In this document: in pieces, positions 7,868 to 17,757 of the stretch
Layout: each line of letters opens with the position of its first letter
How positions within the stretch are numbered: the first letter of the stretch is position 1
NCBI GenBank assembly: GCA_028694215.1
Contig: JAQUTW010000009.1
Span: 1 to 58,589, forward strand
Length of the DNA stretch: 58,589 bases
Source: Paludibacteraceae bacterium
GTDB lineage: Bacteria; Bacteroidota; Bacteroidia; Bacteroidales; Paludibacteraceae
Direction: 5' to 3'
Translations under genes and position numbers: made by a program
Notes under the pieces: generated by a model
Database searches by the model: none
The model's input: only the letters and a program-made list of their open reading frames with translations
Told to the model about the DNA's origin: nothing

Positions 7868-9609
7868 AAAGTTATGATGTCTGGAATATAATTGCAGGTT
7901 TCTATTTTTTGTTGTAATATGTCAGAAGTATTACCGGCTTCTACCGATTTTTGCCATTGTAACAAGGCGTTGTCTGTGTCTCCCAATTTAAAGAGAATAT
8001 CGCCATAATGTTCGAGCATAATAGGATCCTTGTCATAAGATAGCGCACGTTCCATATAAAATTTTGCAGATTGATATTCGCCACGCATAAAAAAGACCCA
8101 TGCATAAGTATCTAAAAATGTAGCGTTCTGTGGTTCTGCTTTAACTGCTTTACTGCTCATTTGTTCTGCTTTTTTCAGATGAGTGTTGCAAGTAGCCAGC
8201 AGGTAGGCATAATTATTCAACAGCAAGGCATCATTAGGCAAATAGGTTAATGCTTGTTCATAATAAGCAAACGATTGTTGCAGAGAATCTTTTTTGGCAA
8301 AAATATCCCCTTTGGTCATAAGAAATCTTCCTTTTTTGTCTGTCTCTTTATCTTCTGTTGCAATTTCGATGGCTTTGTCGCAGACCTTTAATGCTTCTGC
8401 TGTATTATTGTTGGTAATATGGATATAAATGATAGAGAATAAGAAATTCAAATCTCTTGGAAAAGCCATGGCAGCAGCTTGTGTTGTGGCTAATACCGAG
8501 TCAGGCTGAAAATCTCTTTCTATGGTAATTAAATTATCCCAAATACTTTTGTCGTCAGGTTCTAATATTAACATGGTTTTCAGGTTATCAATAGCTTCAG
8601 GATAGCATTTTTCATGAATCAGGAATGATACGTAAAATTTATATATTTCTATTTCGTTGGGATGAATTTTGAATAATTCTTTAAAAAACAACTCAGCTTC
8701 TTCGTCTTTCCCTTCGCTAATGAGTGTGGCAATGTGTTTTTTTAAGAAGTCAAGTTTTAACGATAAATCAATACCACCATCAAGCAGTCCGTGGGACAAA
8801 TAATATTCAGCTTGTTGTTCATCCCCAATTTTATCATAGTATTGGTAAAGTGATATTTTGGCATAACCATTTGTGGAATCTTTTTCTAACGCTTTATGGT
8901 AACACATCAAACCTTCTTGGGTTTTGTTGATGAGGAGATAAAAATCGCCAAGAAGCACGGGATAACGTTTTTCAAATGGATATTTACGAATCAGTCGGTT
9001 GAATTCATCTACGACTTTTTTATCTTGTCGCAAATTTATTAAAATATCTATCTTGGATAACGAAATTTCTTCGGAAATGCCTTTGTATTGCTCTATTTTG
9101 TCCAACATTGCCAACTCTTTTTTAGGCATATTCAATATGCGATAGAGTTCTATGAGGCGGTAAATATAGGTTTCATTATCAATGTCTTTTTTCAATAACT
9201 TTTCGAAGATATTGACAGCACCATGGTAGTTACGCTTCGCAATGCAATATGCAGCGGAAATTTCTTGGTAGTATGTGTTTTTTTTATCTAATTCTATGGC
9301 ATGATTCAAATAAGTAATGGCTGAATCGGGCAAATTGCGGAACTGATATATTTTTGAAATTTGGAAATAGGCTTCTGAGGCTTTGGGATTTAACTGACAA
9401 CACGTATTAAAACAAAGGTAGGCTGAGTCAAGATTGTTGTGATTGACAAAATTTAAACCGGCAAAGAAAAGATAGTCAAATTTTTGTTGAACAGTACTGT
9501 CTGTCAGTTGTTCTTTGGCAATGTTGGCGGTAAATAAAGAATCGATCTGATTGGCTTGAGCCTGACAGATCAATAAAAAGCATACTCCTATGCAGTAAAA
9601 CTTTTTCAA
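7864..9609 (-). CDS. Secreted tetratricopeptide repeat protein
   Basis: About 581 residues made almost wholly of TPR units (for example LDSAYLCFNTCCQLNPKASE, PDSAITYLNHAIELDKKN, NDALLLNNYAYLLATC). I choose the TTG at 9609 because it gives a clean signal peptide (MKKFYCIGVCFLLICQAQA) just after the dut stop. Upstream GTG codons at 9660 and 9657 would add a polar leader that overlaps dut. TPR proteins are scaffolds for protein complexes; position between dut and DUF4292-envC suggests a periplasmic envelope role. The start is uncertain. Confidence 0.75.
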   Translation of the reverse strand: MKKFYCIGVCFLLICQAQANQIDSLFTANIAKEQLTDSTVQQKFDYLFFAGLNFVNHNNLDSAYLCFNTCCQLNPKASEAYFQISKIYQFRNLPDSAITYLNHAIELDKKNTYYQEISAAYCIAKRNYHGAVNIFEKLLKKDIDNETYIYRLIELYRILNMPKKELAMLDKIEQYKGISEEISLSKIDILINLRQDKKVVDEFNRLIRKYPFEKRYPVLLGDFYLLINKTQEGLMCYHKALEKDSTNGYAKISLYQYYDKIGDEQQAEYYLSHGLLDGGIDLSLKLDFLKKHIATLISEGKDEEAELFFKELFKIHPNEIEIYKFYVSFLIHEKCYPEAIDNLKTMLILEPDDKSIWDNLITIERDFQPDSVLATTQAAAMAFPRDLNFLFSIIYIHITNNNTAEALKVCDKAIEIATEDKETDKKGRFLMTKGDIFAKKDSLQQSFAYYEQALTYLPNDALLLNNYAYLLATCNTHLKKAEQMSSKAVKAEPQNATFLDTYAWVFFMRGEYQSAKFYMERALSYDKDPIMLEHYGDILFKLGDTDNALLQWQKSVEAGNTSDILQQKIETCNYIPDIITL

Positions 9610-9622
9610 TGTTAATGTTTTT

Positions 9623-10057
9623 TTATTTTTTCCCTGTATGACCAAATCCCCCTGCACCACGTTCTGTTTCGTCTAAAGTTTGTACTTCTGCCCATTCGGC
9701 GGTTTCGTGTTTGGCAATAATCATTTGACAAATTCGTTCACCATCTGCGATTGTAAAATCATCATTTGATAGATTGATTAAAATAGCACAAATTTCACCT
9801 CGATAGTCAGCGTCTATTGTCCCCGGAGCATTGAGCACAGTAATACCTTTTTTGATAGCCAAACCGCTACGTGGGCGTATTTGTGCCTCATATCCTTTGG
9901 GTAGCGCAATAGAAATGCCTGTTGGAATTAAACGGCGTTCGAGCGGTTTTAGTACTATGGGTTCAGAAATGTTTGCACGCAAGTCCATCCCCGCCGACAA
10001 TTCTGTGGCGTAGGTGGGTAATGGATGTTTAGAGGAATTAATAATTTTGATTTGCAT
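9623..10057 (-). CDS. dut: Deoxyuridine 5'-triphosphate nucleotidohydrolase (dUTPase)
   Basis: 144 residues, the normal length for a trimeric dUTPase. All five family motifs are visible: AGMDL (22-26), RPRSGLA (61-67), [14 protein letters not shown] (76-89), GERICQMI (106-113) and the glycine-rich C-terminal lid [10 protein letters not shown] (133-142). It hydrolyses dUTP to dUMP and pyrophosphate, which keeps uracil out of DNA and feeds dTMP synthesis. It is the first gene of the minus-strand operon and diverges from coaX. Confidence 0.95.
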   Translation of the reverse strand: MQIKIINSSKHPLPTYATELSAGMDLRANISEPIVLKPLERRLIPTGISIALPKGYEAQIRPRSGLAIKKGITVLNAPGTIDADYRGEICAILINLSNDDFTIADGERICQMIIAKHETAEWAEVQTLDETERGAGGFGHTGKK

Positions 10058-10107
10058 AATAAAATACTAAAAATGCTGTTTATATAACACAACTGTTTTA
10101 GAAGCTA

Positions 10108-10115
10108 CAAAGTTA
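10108..10115 (-). promoter_or_regulatory. Candidate -7 box for the dut operon
   Basis: TAACTTTG on the minus strand (10115-10108) fits the Bacteroidota -7 element TAnnTTTG, about 50 nt before the dut ATG. I see no good TTTG element at -33, so this is only a candidate. Confidence 0.45.
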
Positions 10116-10175
10116 TAAAAAAATAATTATGTAGAATCTTAATCTTTTAAGTATTTAAAATTCAGTATTTATCTT

Positions 10176-10183
10176 TATCTTTG
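10176..10183 (+). promoter_or_regulatory. Candidate -7 box for the coaX operon
   Basis: TATCTTTG at 10176-10183 fits TAnnTTTG and lies 17 nt before the coaX ATG. The -33 region is AT-rich without a clear TTTG. Confidence 0.5.
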
Positions 10184-10200
10184 TAAGTGAAAAAACAGGT

Positions 10201-10932
10201 ATGGCTAATTTAACGATTGATATAGGGAATAGCTCTTTGAAATGGGCTGTCTTTGAGGGCGATACAATGCTTGAGATGTGCGTAAGTTCGCATTTTTCTC
10301 CAAAAGATTTTGAAACAATTTGCAAAAAATACGATGTAAAAAAAACAATTTTATCGTCGGTGTTGGCAAGAAATAACGATTTAACAGAATATTTGCAAGA
10401 TAATAGCGATTTTTTTATTGAACTGACATCACAAACGCCATTACCTTTGAAAATTGCTTATGAAACTCCTCAAACATTAGGACATGACAGAATTGCATCT
10501 GCGGTTGGTGCTGTTTCTTTGAAACCGGATTTGGATTTGTTGGTCATTGATGCCGGAACGTGTAATACCTATGATTTTATTTCGGTCAAAGGAGTTTTTG
10601 AAGGAGGAAATATTACACCCGGTGTGGAGATGCGGATGAAATCAATGCATGCATTTACAGGGAGTTTGCCGGATATTGAGTGTGCCGATTGTTCCACCTT
10701 TTTGGGTACATCTACGGCTACAGCCATGCAATGTGGCGCTTTTTGGGGAATTGTTTACGAAATAGATGGTTTTATCAATGAATTAAAATCAAAATATCCC
10801 AATCTTTTGGTTTTTTTAACTGGTGGCTATGGATTTTATTTTGAGAAAAGAATAAAAAATCGCATCTTTGCAGTCCCAAATTTAGTTCACATAGGTTTGA
10901 ACAAAATTTTAAATTATAATGATTCTTTCTAA
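10201..10932 (+). CDS. coaX: Type III pantothenate kinase
   Basis: 243 residues in the ASKHA kinase fold. Visible motifs: DIGNSS (7-12, phosphate 1), GHDR (94-97, pantothenate region), DAGTCNTYD (117-125, phosphate 2, Cys in place of the common Ala/Thr after GT) and GGNITPG (135-141). It phosphorylates pantothenate, the first step of coenzyme A synthesis; type III enzymes are not inhibited by CoA. It is the first gene of a plus-strand operon and overlaps the following outer-membrane protein gene by 14 nt. Confidence 0.92.
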   Translation: MANLTIDIGNSSLKWAVFEGDTMLEMCVSSHFSPKDFETICKKYDVKKTILSSVLARNNDLTEYLQDNSDFFIELTSQTPLPLKIAYETPQTLGHDRIASAVGAVSLKPDLDLLVIDAGTCNTYDFISVKGVFEGGNITPGVEMRMKSMHAFTGSLPDIECADCSTFLGTSTATAMQCGAFWGIVYEIDGFINELKSKYPNLLVFLTGGYGFYFEKRIKNRIFAVPNLVHIGLNKILNYNDSF

Positions 10933-12184
10933 AAAACAGTGGCTTTATATATTGATAATTGACTTTTTTCTTTTGATTTCAATAGGGATGTCGGCTCAAA
11001 ACAACATTAATTCGCCTTACACACGTTTTGGATACGGTCGTTTGAATGATTTAGGATTCTCTCGTAATCAGGCAATGGGCGGCATTGGCTATGCTTTGCG
11101 TACTCGTCAAAATATAAATCCTGCCAATCCGGCTTCGTTCAGCAGCATAGATAGTACCAGTTTCATTTTTGAATTTGGCGTTTCGGGTTTGTTTTCCGAT
11201 TTTTCATCGGGAATGGCGCGCCAAACAACATTTACCAGTAATTTGGAGTACTTGGCATTTCAGGTACCCATTACTAAATGGATGGGATTGAGTGCCGGTA
11301 TGGTACCTTTTTCTTTTATTGGTTATGATTATGGTTTTACCGATTCTATTGCCATGCCGGATAATATAAACAGTTCTACAAATGTTTCTTATACGCAAAG
11401 TTTTTATGGTAAAGGAGGCATCAGTCAGGTTTATTTAGGCTTATCGGCATCATTGTTTAATCACCTTGCCATAGGCGTTTCTGCATATTATTTGTTTGGT
11501 GAACTTTCGCATTATAGAGCTTTGACTTTTGCATCATTAGAAAATGGGACACTTCAATTATCAAATATGTATGTGAGAAGTTTTAATTTTCATTATGGCA
11601 TCCAATATTTTCATACAATTGCTCAAAAACATGATATTGTAGTCGGCTTGGTATATGACCACCAGTCAAAATTAAATGGTGATATGACTGTCAATACAAT
11701 AGGTGTAGATACAACCACACTGGAAGTTGGTGAAATGTTCGATTTGCCTAATATGTATGCGGGAGGAATTGCATATACTTATGATAAGCGTTTGACATTG
11801 GGTGTCGATTTTATGTTTCAAGAGTTTTCAAAAACGCGTTTTATGGGTGTAACAGATACTCTTGAAAATCGAGCGAAACTGGCAATAGGAGCAGAGTATA
11901 TACATAACCCGCTGGGAAATAAATATATTGACAGAATGCGGTGGCGTATAGGGGCAAACTATTCTCAGTCGTATGTTAATGTAAAAGGTTACAATACACA
12001 TGACTTTGGCATAACTTTTGGTATAGGTTTTCCATTGAAAACGACAAAAACCATGTTGAACATTAATTTTGAGTACGGCAATATTAATAATAAAGAAATT
12101 TCTTTGTTAAAAGAGAACTATTATAAAATAGGTTTGAATGTCAATTTGAACGAATTATGGTTCTTTAAACCGAAAATTCAGTAA
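10919..12184 (+). CDS. Outer membrane beta-barrel protein of the coaX-lptC cluster
   Basis: 421 residues. The signal peptide ends near MSAQ; the mature start NNINSPYTRFGYGRL is typical of a Bacteroidota barrel family. The conserved ANPASFSSIDSTSFIFEFG region resembles the N-terminus of FadL/aromatic hydrocarbon transport-like barrels (NPAS motif). Alternating strands with aromatic girdles continue to the end. Function unknown; it may take up hydrophobic compounds. Start overlaps coaX by 14 nt and the next gene follows after 20 nt. Confidence 0.75.
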   Translation: MILSKKQWLYILIIDFFLLISIGMSAQNNINSPYTRFGYGRLNDLGFSRNQAMGGIGYALRTRQNINPANPASFSSIDSTSFIFEFGVSGLFSDFSSGMARQTTFTSNLEYLAFQVPITKWMGLSAGMVPFSFIGYDYGFTDSIAMPDNINSSTNVSYTQSFYGKGGISQVYLGLSASLFNHLAIGVSAYYLFGELSHYRALTFASLENGTLQLSNMYVRSFNFHYGIQYFHTIAQKHDIVVGLVYDHQSKLNGDMTVNTIGVDTTTLEVGEMFDLPNMYAGGIAYTYDKRLTLGVDFMFQEFSKTRFMGVTDTLENRAKLAIGAEYIHNPLGNKYIDRMRWRIGANYSQSYVNVKGYNTHDFGITFGIGFPLKTTKTMLNINFEYGNINNKEISLLKENYYKIGLNVNLNELWFFKPKIQ

Positions 12185-12204
12185 CAATATAAATAACAAG
12201 AATC

Positions 12205-13530
12205 ATGAAATTAGTTAAATTATTTGGTGTGGTAGCGTGTGCAATGGCTACGATGAGTGTACTTGCACAAGATAATGAGGCAAAAGCATCATCAGAGTGT
12301 TTGTTAAATCAAAGTTTGTTTTATGAAGCGGCCAAGGTAAAAAATTATTCAGATGCGGTAACGCCGTGGGAAGCAGTTTACAAAGAGTGTCCGTCTTTAT
12401 CGAAAGCTATTTACATTTATGGTGTCCGAATTGTTGTGTGGCAAATGGAAAATGAAAAAGACGCAACTAAAAGAGAAGCTCTTTTTGAAAAATTAATGAA
12501 GTTGTATGATGATCAAGTCAAATATTTTGGTGACGATCCAAAGGCGCCTGCACCCTATATTTTGGGCATGAAAGCGTATTACTACATACAAAATAAGCCA
12601 AATGATAAACAAACGCCTTATGCTTGGTTAAAACAAAGTATTACCGAATTGAAAGAAAAAGCGCGACCAACTTTTTTACAGCAATTTGTGGTTTTGTCAA
12701 ACGATTTATATAAAGCAGACAGTGCTTTTGCCGAAACTTTTATCAATGATTATATATTAGCTAATGAAATTATCGAACGTAATGCCGCTGATGCTTCATT
12801 GAAAAATGCCGCCCAGTATGGAGAACTTGATGGTGCATTAGATGCTTTATTTGCGCAGTCCGGGGCTGCCGATTGTGCTCGTTTGGAAAATATTTATGCC
12901 AAGATGGTTGAGAAGAATAAGGATAATTTGGATTATTTGAATTCTACCATGTATTTGTTTAAGGGAATGGGTTGTACCGATTCTAAAGTATTTTTTGCGG
13001 CTGCCACTTATGCTCATAAAATAGCACCCAGCGCAGAATCGGCTAATGGTTGTGCAGAAATGTGTTATAAAAATGAAGAATACAGTAAAGCTATTTCTTT
13101 TTACGAAGAAGCCGCTAAATTGGATACAAACGATATTAACAAAGCCGATTATTTCTTCAAAATCGCACAAATTTATAATTCAAAATTGAATAATTCGATG
13201 AAGTCACGTGAATATGCCCGATTGTCGTTAGAAAAAAATCCTAATCAAGGAAATCCGTATATTTTAATTGGTCTTTTATATGCAGGGTCTCCCGGCATTT
13301 ATGACGATCCGGTGTTGAGCAAAACCGTTTATTGGGTTGCTGTTGATAAATTTAGGAAAGCAAAAGAAGTAGATGCGTCACCTGATTGTATGGAGAAAGC
13401 AGAGGAATTAATTCGTACATACAGTCGATACTTTCCTTCTAAAGAAGATGTATTTATGCATCCTGATTTGAGTAGTGGTAAGCAATTCTGTGTTGGTGGA
13501 TGGATTGGTGAATGCACCATTTGCCGTTAA
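12205..13530 (+). CDS. Periplasmic TPR protein
   Basis: 441 residues with a signal peptide (MKLVKLFGVVACAMATMSVLAQ). Several TPR-like helical pairs follow, for example EEYSKAISFYEEAAKLDTND and MKSREYARLSLEKNPNQGNPYI. The C-terminus carries two conserved Cys (FCVGG, ECTICR). Role unknown. It sits between the barrel protein and lptC, which suggests envelope assembly. Confidence 0.72.
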   Translation: MKLVKLFGVVACAMATMSVLAQDNEAKASSECLLNQSLFYEAAKVKNYSDAVTPWEAVYKECPSLSKAIYIYGVRIVVWQMENEKDATKREALFEKLMKLYDDQVKYFGDDPKAPAPYILGMKAYYYIQNKPNDKQTPYAWLKQSITELKEKARPTFLQQFVVLSNDLYKADSAFAETFINDYILANEIIERNAADASLKNAAQYGELDGALDALFAQSGAADCARLENIYAKMVEKNKDNLDYLNSTMYLFKGMGCTDSKVFFAAATYAHKIAPSAESANGCAEMCYKNEEYSKAISFYEEAAKLDTNDINKADYFFKIAQIYNSKLNNSMKSREYARLSLEKNPNQGNPYILIGLLYAGSPGIYDDPVLSKTVYWVAVDKFRKAKEVDASPDCMEKAEELIRTYSRYFPSKEDVFMHPDLSSGKQFCVGGWIGECTICR

Positions 13531-14123
13531 GCAGAAAGTGTATCTTGTATAAAAATAAACGTAATATAATATCCAGTATAACAATCACTTTTGAAGTGAT
13601 TGTTATGCTGTTTTTTGTGGCGTGTTCCGGTAATAAACCTAAATTGGTAGATGATGTGGTGGTGGATAGAACGCAAGTACCACGTTTGAAAGTGGATAGC
13701 GTGACAACTTTAGTTTCAGATTCGGGCGTTACCCGTTATCGTATAACTGCTCCAAAATGGTATGTTTACGATCGTGCTGCAGAACCATATTGGGATTTTC
13801 CGGAAGGCTTGCATTTTGATCGTTTTGATCCTTTTTATAATGTAGATGCCCAAATTGATTGTAAGCGGGCTCGTTTTTATGAAGTTAAAAAATTGTGGGT
13901 ATTAAATGATAGTGTCAAGGCCATCAATTTGCAAGGAGAAAAATTTGAGACGCAGGAACTGGCGTGGAACCAGCAAACAGAAATCATTTACTCGGATTCA
14001 TTGGTAATAATTACGCAAAAGGATAAGCGTATTATAGGACTTGGATTTGAGTCTAATCAAACAATGACCCGTTACACTATCAGAAAACCTCAGGGGATTA
14101 TCCCGATCGATTCGGAAGAATAG
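13512..14123 (+). CDS. lptC: LptC, LPS export lipoprotein
   Basis: 203 residues from the ATG at 13512, which overlaps the preceding gene by 19 nt. A TTG at 13545 would avoid the overlap and leave a compact signal peptide, so the start is uncertain. A hydrophobic segment ends in a lipobox (FFVAC). The body is the LptC jellyroll: SVTTLVSDSGVTRYRITAPKW, then a PEGLHFDRFD turn and paired strands. Bacteroidota LptC is often annotated as a lipoprotein. It passes LPS from LptBFG to the LptA-type bridge. The window's polysaccharide locus would supply part of its cargo if it makes O-antigen. Confidence 0.82.
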   Translation: MHHLPLSRKCILYKNKRNIISSITITFEVIVMLFFVACSGNKPKLVDDVVVDRTQVPRLKVDSVTTLVSDSGVTRYRITAPKWYVYDRAAEPYWDFPEGLHFDRFDPFYNVDAQIDCKRARFYEVKKLWVLNDSVKAINLQGEKFETQELAWNQQTEIIYSDSLVIITQKDKRIIGLGFESNQTMTRYTIRKPQGIIPIDSEE

Positions 14124-14138
14124 CATAAGGGATTTTTT

Positions 14139-15392
14139 ATGGCAGATTGGATTATCATATTAATTTCATTACTTTGTTCCGCGTTTTTTTCGGGGATGGA
14201 AATTGCTTTTGTGTCGTCTAATAAATTAAGGTTTGAATTAGACAAAAAGAATAAAACCCTTACGGCTCCCATCTTAAATGTTTTCTATCAGCATCCCCAA
14301 CAATATATTTCTACCATGCTGGTTGGAAATAATATTGCGTTGGTTATATATGGTATAAAAATGGCGGCGATACTTAATCCCGTAATTTGTTTGGTAACCT
14401 CCAATGAGATTTTGATTACTTTAACCCAGACTATAATAGCTACAATTATCGTGTTGTTTACAGGAGAGTTTATTCCCAAAACAGTATTTAGGTTCAATCC
14501 TAATTTATGGTTAAGAATATTTTCTCCGGTGTTAATTGTTTGTTATGGAGCATTATATCCCATTGCGCGTATCGCCACTATTTTGTCAGTCTGGATATTG
14601 AGGCTTTTTAAAGTGAATATTGGGAATAGTAGCGAAAATGTATCTATCAGCAAAGTCGATTTGGATTATCTGGTTAATGAAACAGTTGAGAATGCCGATA
14701 AAAGTGAAGATATTGATAATGAAGTAAAGATATTTCAAAATGCTTTGGATTTTTCTTCTGTAAAATTACGTGATTGTATTGTACCACGTACGGAAATAAT
14801 AGCATTGAATGCGGCAACAACCACTATGGAGGAGATTACCAATACATTTGTAGAAACAGGATTATCTAAAATTTTAATATACAAAGAGAGTATAGATGAT
14901 ATTATTGGTTATGTTCATTCTTCCGATTTATTTAAAAATCCAACGTCGTGGAAAGAATATTTGAGAACAATGCCTATTGTTCCAGAAACCATGGCTGCCA
15001 ATAAGTTGATGGATATTTTTATGAGAAATAAAAAAAGTATTGCGGTAGTGGTTGATGAGTTTGGAGGAACAGCCGGTATTGTTACGTTAGAAGATATTAT
15101 GGAAGAAATTTTTGGAGAGATAAAAGATGAACATGATACGAAAGAATATGTAGCTAAAAAAATTAATGATAAAGAATTTATTTTGTCAGGGCGTTTGGAG
15201 ATAGATGAGATTAATGAACAATTTGACCTGCATTTACCTGAATCAGATGATTATTTGACCATAGCCGGTTTTATTATGTATAATTACCAAAAAATTCCAC
15301 GACAGAATGATGTAATTCATATTGATGATTATACGTTTAGAATAATTAAAGCACGAAATAATCGTGTTGAATTGGTAAAAATGTCTTTGTAA
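14139..15392 (+). CDS. CorC/HlyC family membrane protein (GldE-like)
   Basis: 417 residues: a DUF21/CNNM transmembrane domain with about four helices (1-165; GMEIAFVSSNK, TMLVGNNIALV), a CBS pair (about 205-320; VVDEFGGTAGIVTLEDIMEEIFGEI is the classic end of this pair) and a CorC/HlyC C-terminal domain (about 335-417). Homologs include GldE of gliding Bacteroidota and the CorC/CNNM Mg2+ transporters. Position next to lptC and the PPIase suggests an envelope role; gliding is not implied. Fifteen nt separate it from lptC. Confidence 0.82.
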   Translation: MADWIIILISLLCSAFFSGMEIAFVSSNKLRFELDKKNKTLTAPILNVFYQHPQQYISTMLVGNNIALVIYGIKMAAILNPVICLVTSNEILITLTQTIIATIIVLFTGEFIPKTVFRFNPNLWLRIFSPVLIVCYGALYPIARIATILSVWILRLFKVNIGNSSENVSISKVDLDYLVNETVENADKSEDIDNEVKIFQNALDFSSVKLRDCIVPRTEIIALNAATTTMEEITNTFVETGLSKILIYKESIDDIIGYVHSSDLFKNPTSWKEYLRTMPIVPETMAANKLMDIFMRNKKSIAVVVDEFGGTAGIVTLEDIMEEIFGEIKDEHDTKEYVAKKINDKEFILSGRLEIDEINEQFDLHLPESDDYLTIAGFIMYNYQKIPRQNDVIHIDDYTFRIIKARNNRVELVKMSL

Positions 15393-15531
15393 ATGACACT
15401 GTAACCTTTTATTTGAAAGGATTTTAAAAAAAAACAGAAAAAGCTATTTTGGTATTGCATTTTTTTGTAATTTCGTAACCTGATTTTTTTGAGGAAATTA
15501 ACAATATTATTTATATTTATTTTTTACAGAA

Positions 15532-17643
15532 ATGGCAACTTTAAACAAAATTAGAAAACACGGCGTATTACTTTTGATAGTCGTAGGTTTAGCTCTTTTA
15601 GCTTTTATTGTAGGTGACTTTGTGAATTCAAGTGCTTCTTTTTTTAGTGAATCAAGCGCAAATGTCGCAGAAATTAATGGACAAAATGTAAAGGTACGAC
15701 CTTATATGGAGGCTATTGAACAAATGACAGAAGTGTATAAGATGGAGATTGGAGATGCAAACATTAATGATGAACTTACCGAACAGATTCATCAGGCGGT
15801 ATGGGAAACCACGGTACGAGATAAAGTTCTGCAACATGAAACAGAAGCTATAGATATGGAAGTTAGCGAAACGGAATTGTATGATTTGATGATGGGAAAA
15901 AATATACATCCGATGATTTCAAGTCGCCGTATCTTTTTTAATCCGGAAACCCATGCGTTTGACCCTGCTATTGTTGCTCAGTTTAGAGAAATGTTAGATG
16001 GAGATAACCCAAATGTTTCGGCAGATCAAATGCGTCAATGGAAATATTATTGGACCTTTTGGGAAAATAATGTTAAGATGAGCAGATTAGAAGACAAATA
16101 TAATAAATTGATTTCTAATTTGTTGGTTGTAAATTCGTTGGATGCACAAAATTCTTTTGATAATAAAAAAGCATCAGTAGATTTTGTTTATGCAACCAAG
16201 TCTTATTTTATGATACCGGATTCTACCGTAACGGTTTCCGATAGTGAGATTAAAACACTTTATAACAAGAAGAAGGAACAATATAAACAGGAAGCTACTC
16301 GAGATTTGAAATACGTTATTTTTGATATTAAACCTTCGGAGGACGATTTTGCTAATGCGGAAAGTTGGATTAATAATTTGAAACCAACCTTTGAAACGAC
16401 GACAGATATTGTTAGCATAACGAATTCCAATTCGGACGTTACGTATAAAGGGAATAATTTATCTAAAAATGAAGTGGATGCTGATTTCCGTGATTTTGCT
16501 TTTTCAGGCAAACAAGATGCTTGTATGGGACCTTTATTTGTTGACAATACTTATAAAATGGCACGTATTGTTGAAACGGGTATCTCTTTACCTGATTCCA
16601 TCAAACTTCGTCACATATTGGTACAAGGGGATACGGAAGAAAAAACACAATTGTTGGCAGATAGCATTGAACAAGCACTTAAAGGTGGAGCTAATTTTGC
16701 CATGTTGGCACAACAATATTCCAAGATTGCTCAAACTGCAGCCAAAGGAGGCGAAATAGGATGGGTAAAAGAAAATGAACTGGAAAAAGATATGGCGGTT
16801 AAAGCTTTTAAGGCAAATACAAATGAATTGTTTCAATTAAAGGGTATATATGGTATTCAGGTTCTGCAAGTTATGGAACGTTCGGCTGCTACGCCAAAAG
16901 TGAAATTGGCTATTTTAGCCCGTAAGGTTGTGCCTAGCTCTACTACGCAAGCAAGAATCTTTCAGCAGGCAAAGCAGTTTGCTTATGAAAATACGACACC
17001 TGAAAAATTGGAAGAAAGTGCTTTAAAAGAAGGCTTGTCATGTCGCCCTGCCATTAATATGGATATAAATCAGACACGTATTGGTAAATTGAAAAATTCA
17101 CGTCAAATTGTTCGTTGGGCGTTCAAAAATGACTTGAATACTGTTTCTGATATTTTTGAATGTGAAGACCAAATTATTGTAGCCGCAATTGTCAAGATTA
17201 ATGAAAAGGGTTATAAACCTTTGGCAGACGTAAAAGAGCTTTTATTAGCGGAACTTCGCAAAGATAAAAAAGCCGATTTGCTTCAAAAAGAGATGTCTGG
17301 CAAAACTATTGCAGATTTTGCTGCCAGTGCGAATGCAGAATATGTTGTCGATACATTACGTGGAATTACCTTTAGTACTCCTTATGCAGGTTCTGTTGGT
17401 CGTGAATTAGAATTATTTGCTTTGGCTTCGATGGCAGATAAGGATCAATTATCTAATCCGATAAAAGGTGCTATGGGTGTTTTTGTGTTTGATGTTATGA
17501 ATAAAACGATTTCTCAACAACCATTTGACAAAAATGCAGAAATAGCAGAGTTAAATAAGAATCATTATATGTTACCATATCTTGGTATGGAAGTTTTGAA
17601 AAAGGCTGCCAATATTAAAGATGAACGTTATAAATATTTTTAA
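15532..17643 (+). CDS. PpiD/SurA-like peptidyl-prolyl isomerase
   Basis: 703 residues. One N-terminal membrane helix (about 12-30, GVLLLIVVGLALLAFIVGDF) anchors the protein, followed by a SurA/PpiD N-terminal chaperone domain (about 35-220). A parvulin rotamase domain covers about 353-450 (RHILVQGD, KGGEIGWV, GIQVLQV). A second, degenerate rotamase-like part is possible after residue 460. It should help fold exported proteins, including barrels, in the periplasm. It lies 139 nt after the CorC-like gene, a gap with no promoter I trust, and ends at a strong terminator. Confidence 0.85.
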   Translation: MATLNKIRKHGVLLLIVVGLALLAFIVGDFVNSSASFFSESSANVAEINGQNVKVRPYMEAIEQMTEVYKMEIGDANINDELTEQIHQAVWETTVRDKVLQHETEAIDMEVSETELYDLMMGKNIHPMISSRRIFFNPETHAFDPAIVAQFREMLDGDNPNVSADQMRQWKYYWTFWENNVKMSRLEDKYNKLISNLLVVNSLDAQNSFDNKKASVDFVYATKSYFMIPDSTVTVSDSEIKTLYNKKKEQYKQEATRDLKYVIFDIKPSEDDFANAESWINNLKPTFETTTDIVSITNSNSDVTYKGNNLSKNEVDADFRDFAFSGKQDACMGPLFVDNTYKMARIVETGISLPDSIKLRHILVQGDTEEKTQLLADSIEQALKGGANFAMLAQQYSKIAQTAAKGGEIGWVKENELEKDMAVKAFKANTNELFQLKGIYGIQVLQVMERSAATPKVKLAILARKVVPSSTTQARIFQQAKQFAYENTTPEKLEESALKEGLSCRPAINMDINQTRIGKLKNSRQIVRWAFKNDLNTVSDIFECEDQIIVAAIVKINEKGYKPLADVKELLLAELRKDKKADLLQKEMSGKTIADFAASANAEYVVDTLRGITFSTPYAGSVGRELELFALASMADKDQLSNPIKGAMGVFVFDVMNKTISQQPFDKNAEIAELNKNHYMLPYLGMEVLKKAANIKDERYKYF

Positions 17644-17668
17644 TTGTTACATAAATGAATAAGAGCAT

Positions 17669-17694
17669 AAAAGGTTACGTTGGTAACCTTTTTT
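17669..17694 (+). terminator. Rho-independent terminator after the PPIase gene
   Basis: AAAAGGTTAC and GTAACCTTTT form a perfect 10 bp stem around a GTTG loop, followed by T-rich sequence. It closes the coaX-to-PPIase operon. Confidence 0.85.
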
Positions 17695-17720
17695 GTTTTT
17701 TATTTCTAAGCCAAATTTAG

Positions 17721-17728
17721 TATCTTTG
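17721..17728 (+). promoter_or_regulatory. Candidate promoter -7 box for the ClC gene
   Basis: TATCTTTG fits TAnnTTTG exactly and lies 29 nt before the ClC ATG, just after the terminator. The -33 region is a T run without a clear TTTG at the right distance. Confidence 0.55.
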
Positions 17729-17757
17729 CTAAAAATTATATTTTAGATAAATAGGCG

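Noticed and set aside
15405-15425. Short hairpin CCTTT/AAAGG after the CorC-like gene, read as a terminator
   Set aside because: Only 5 bp of stem with a 6 nt loop and a broken T run; transcription probably continues into the PPIase gene.
15468-15475. TAATTTCG as a promoter for the PPIase gene
   Set aside because: It differs from TAnnTTTG at a conserved T and the nearest upstream TTTG is 16 nt away, outside the usual spacing.
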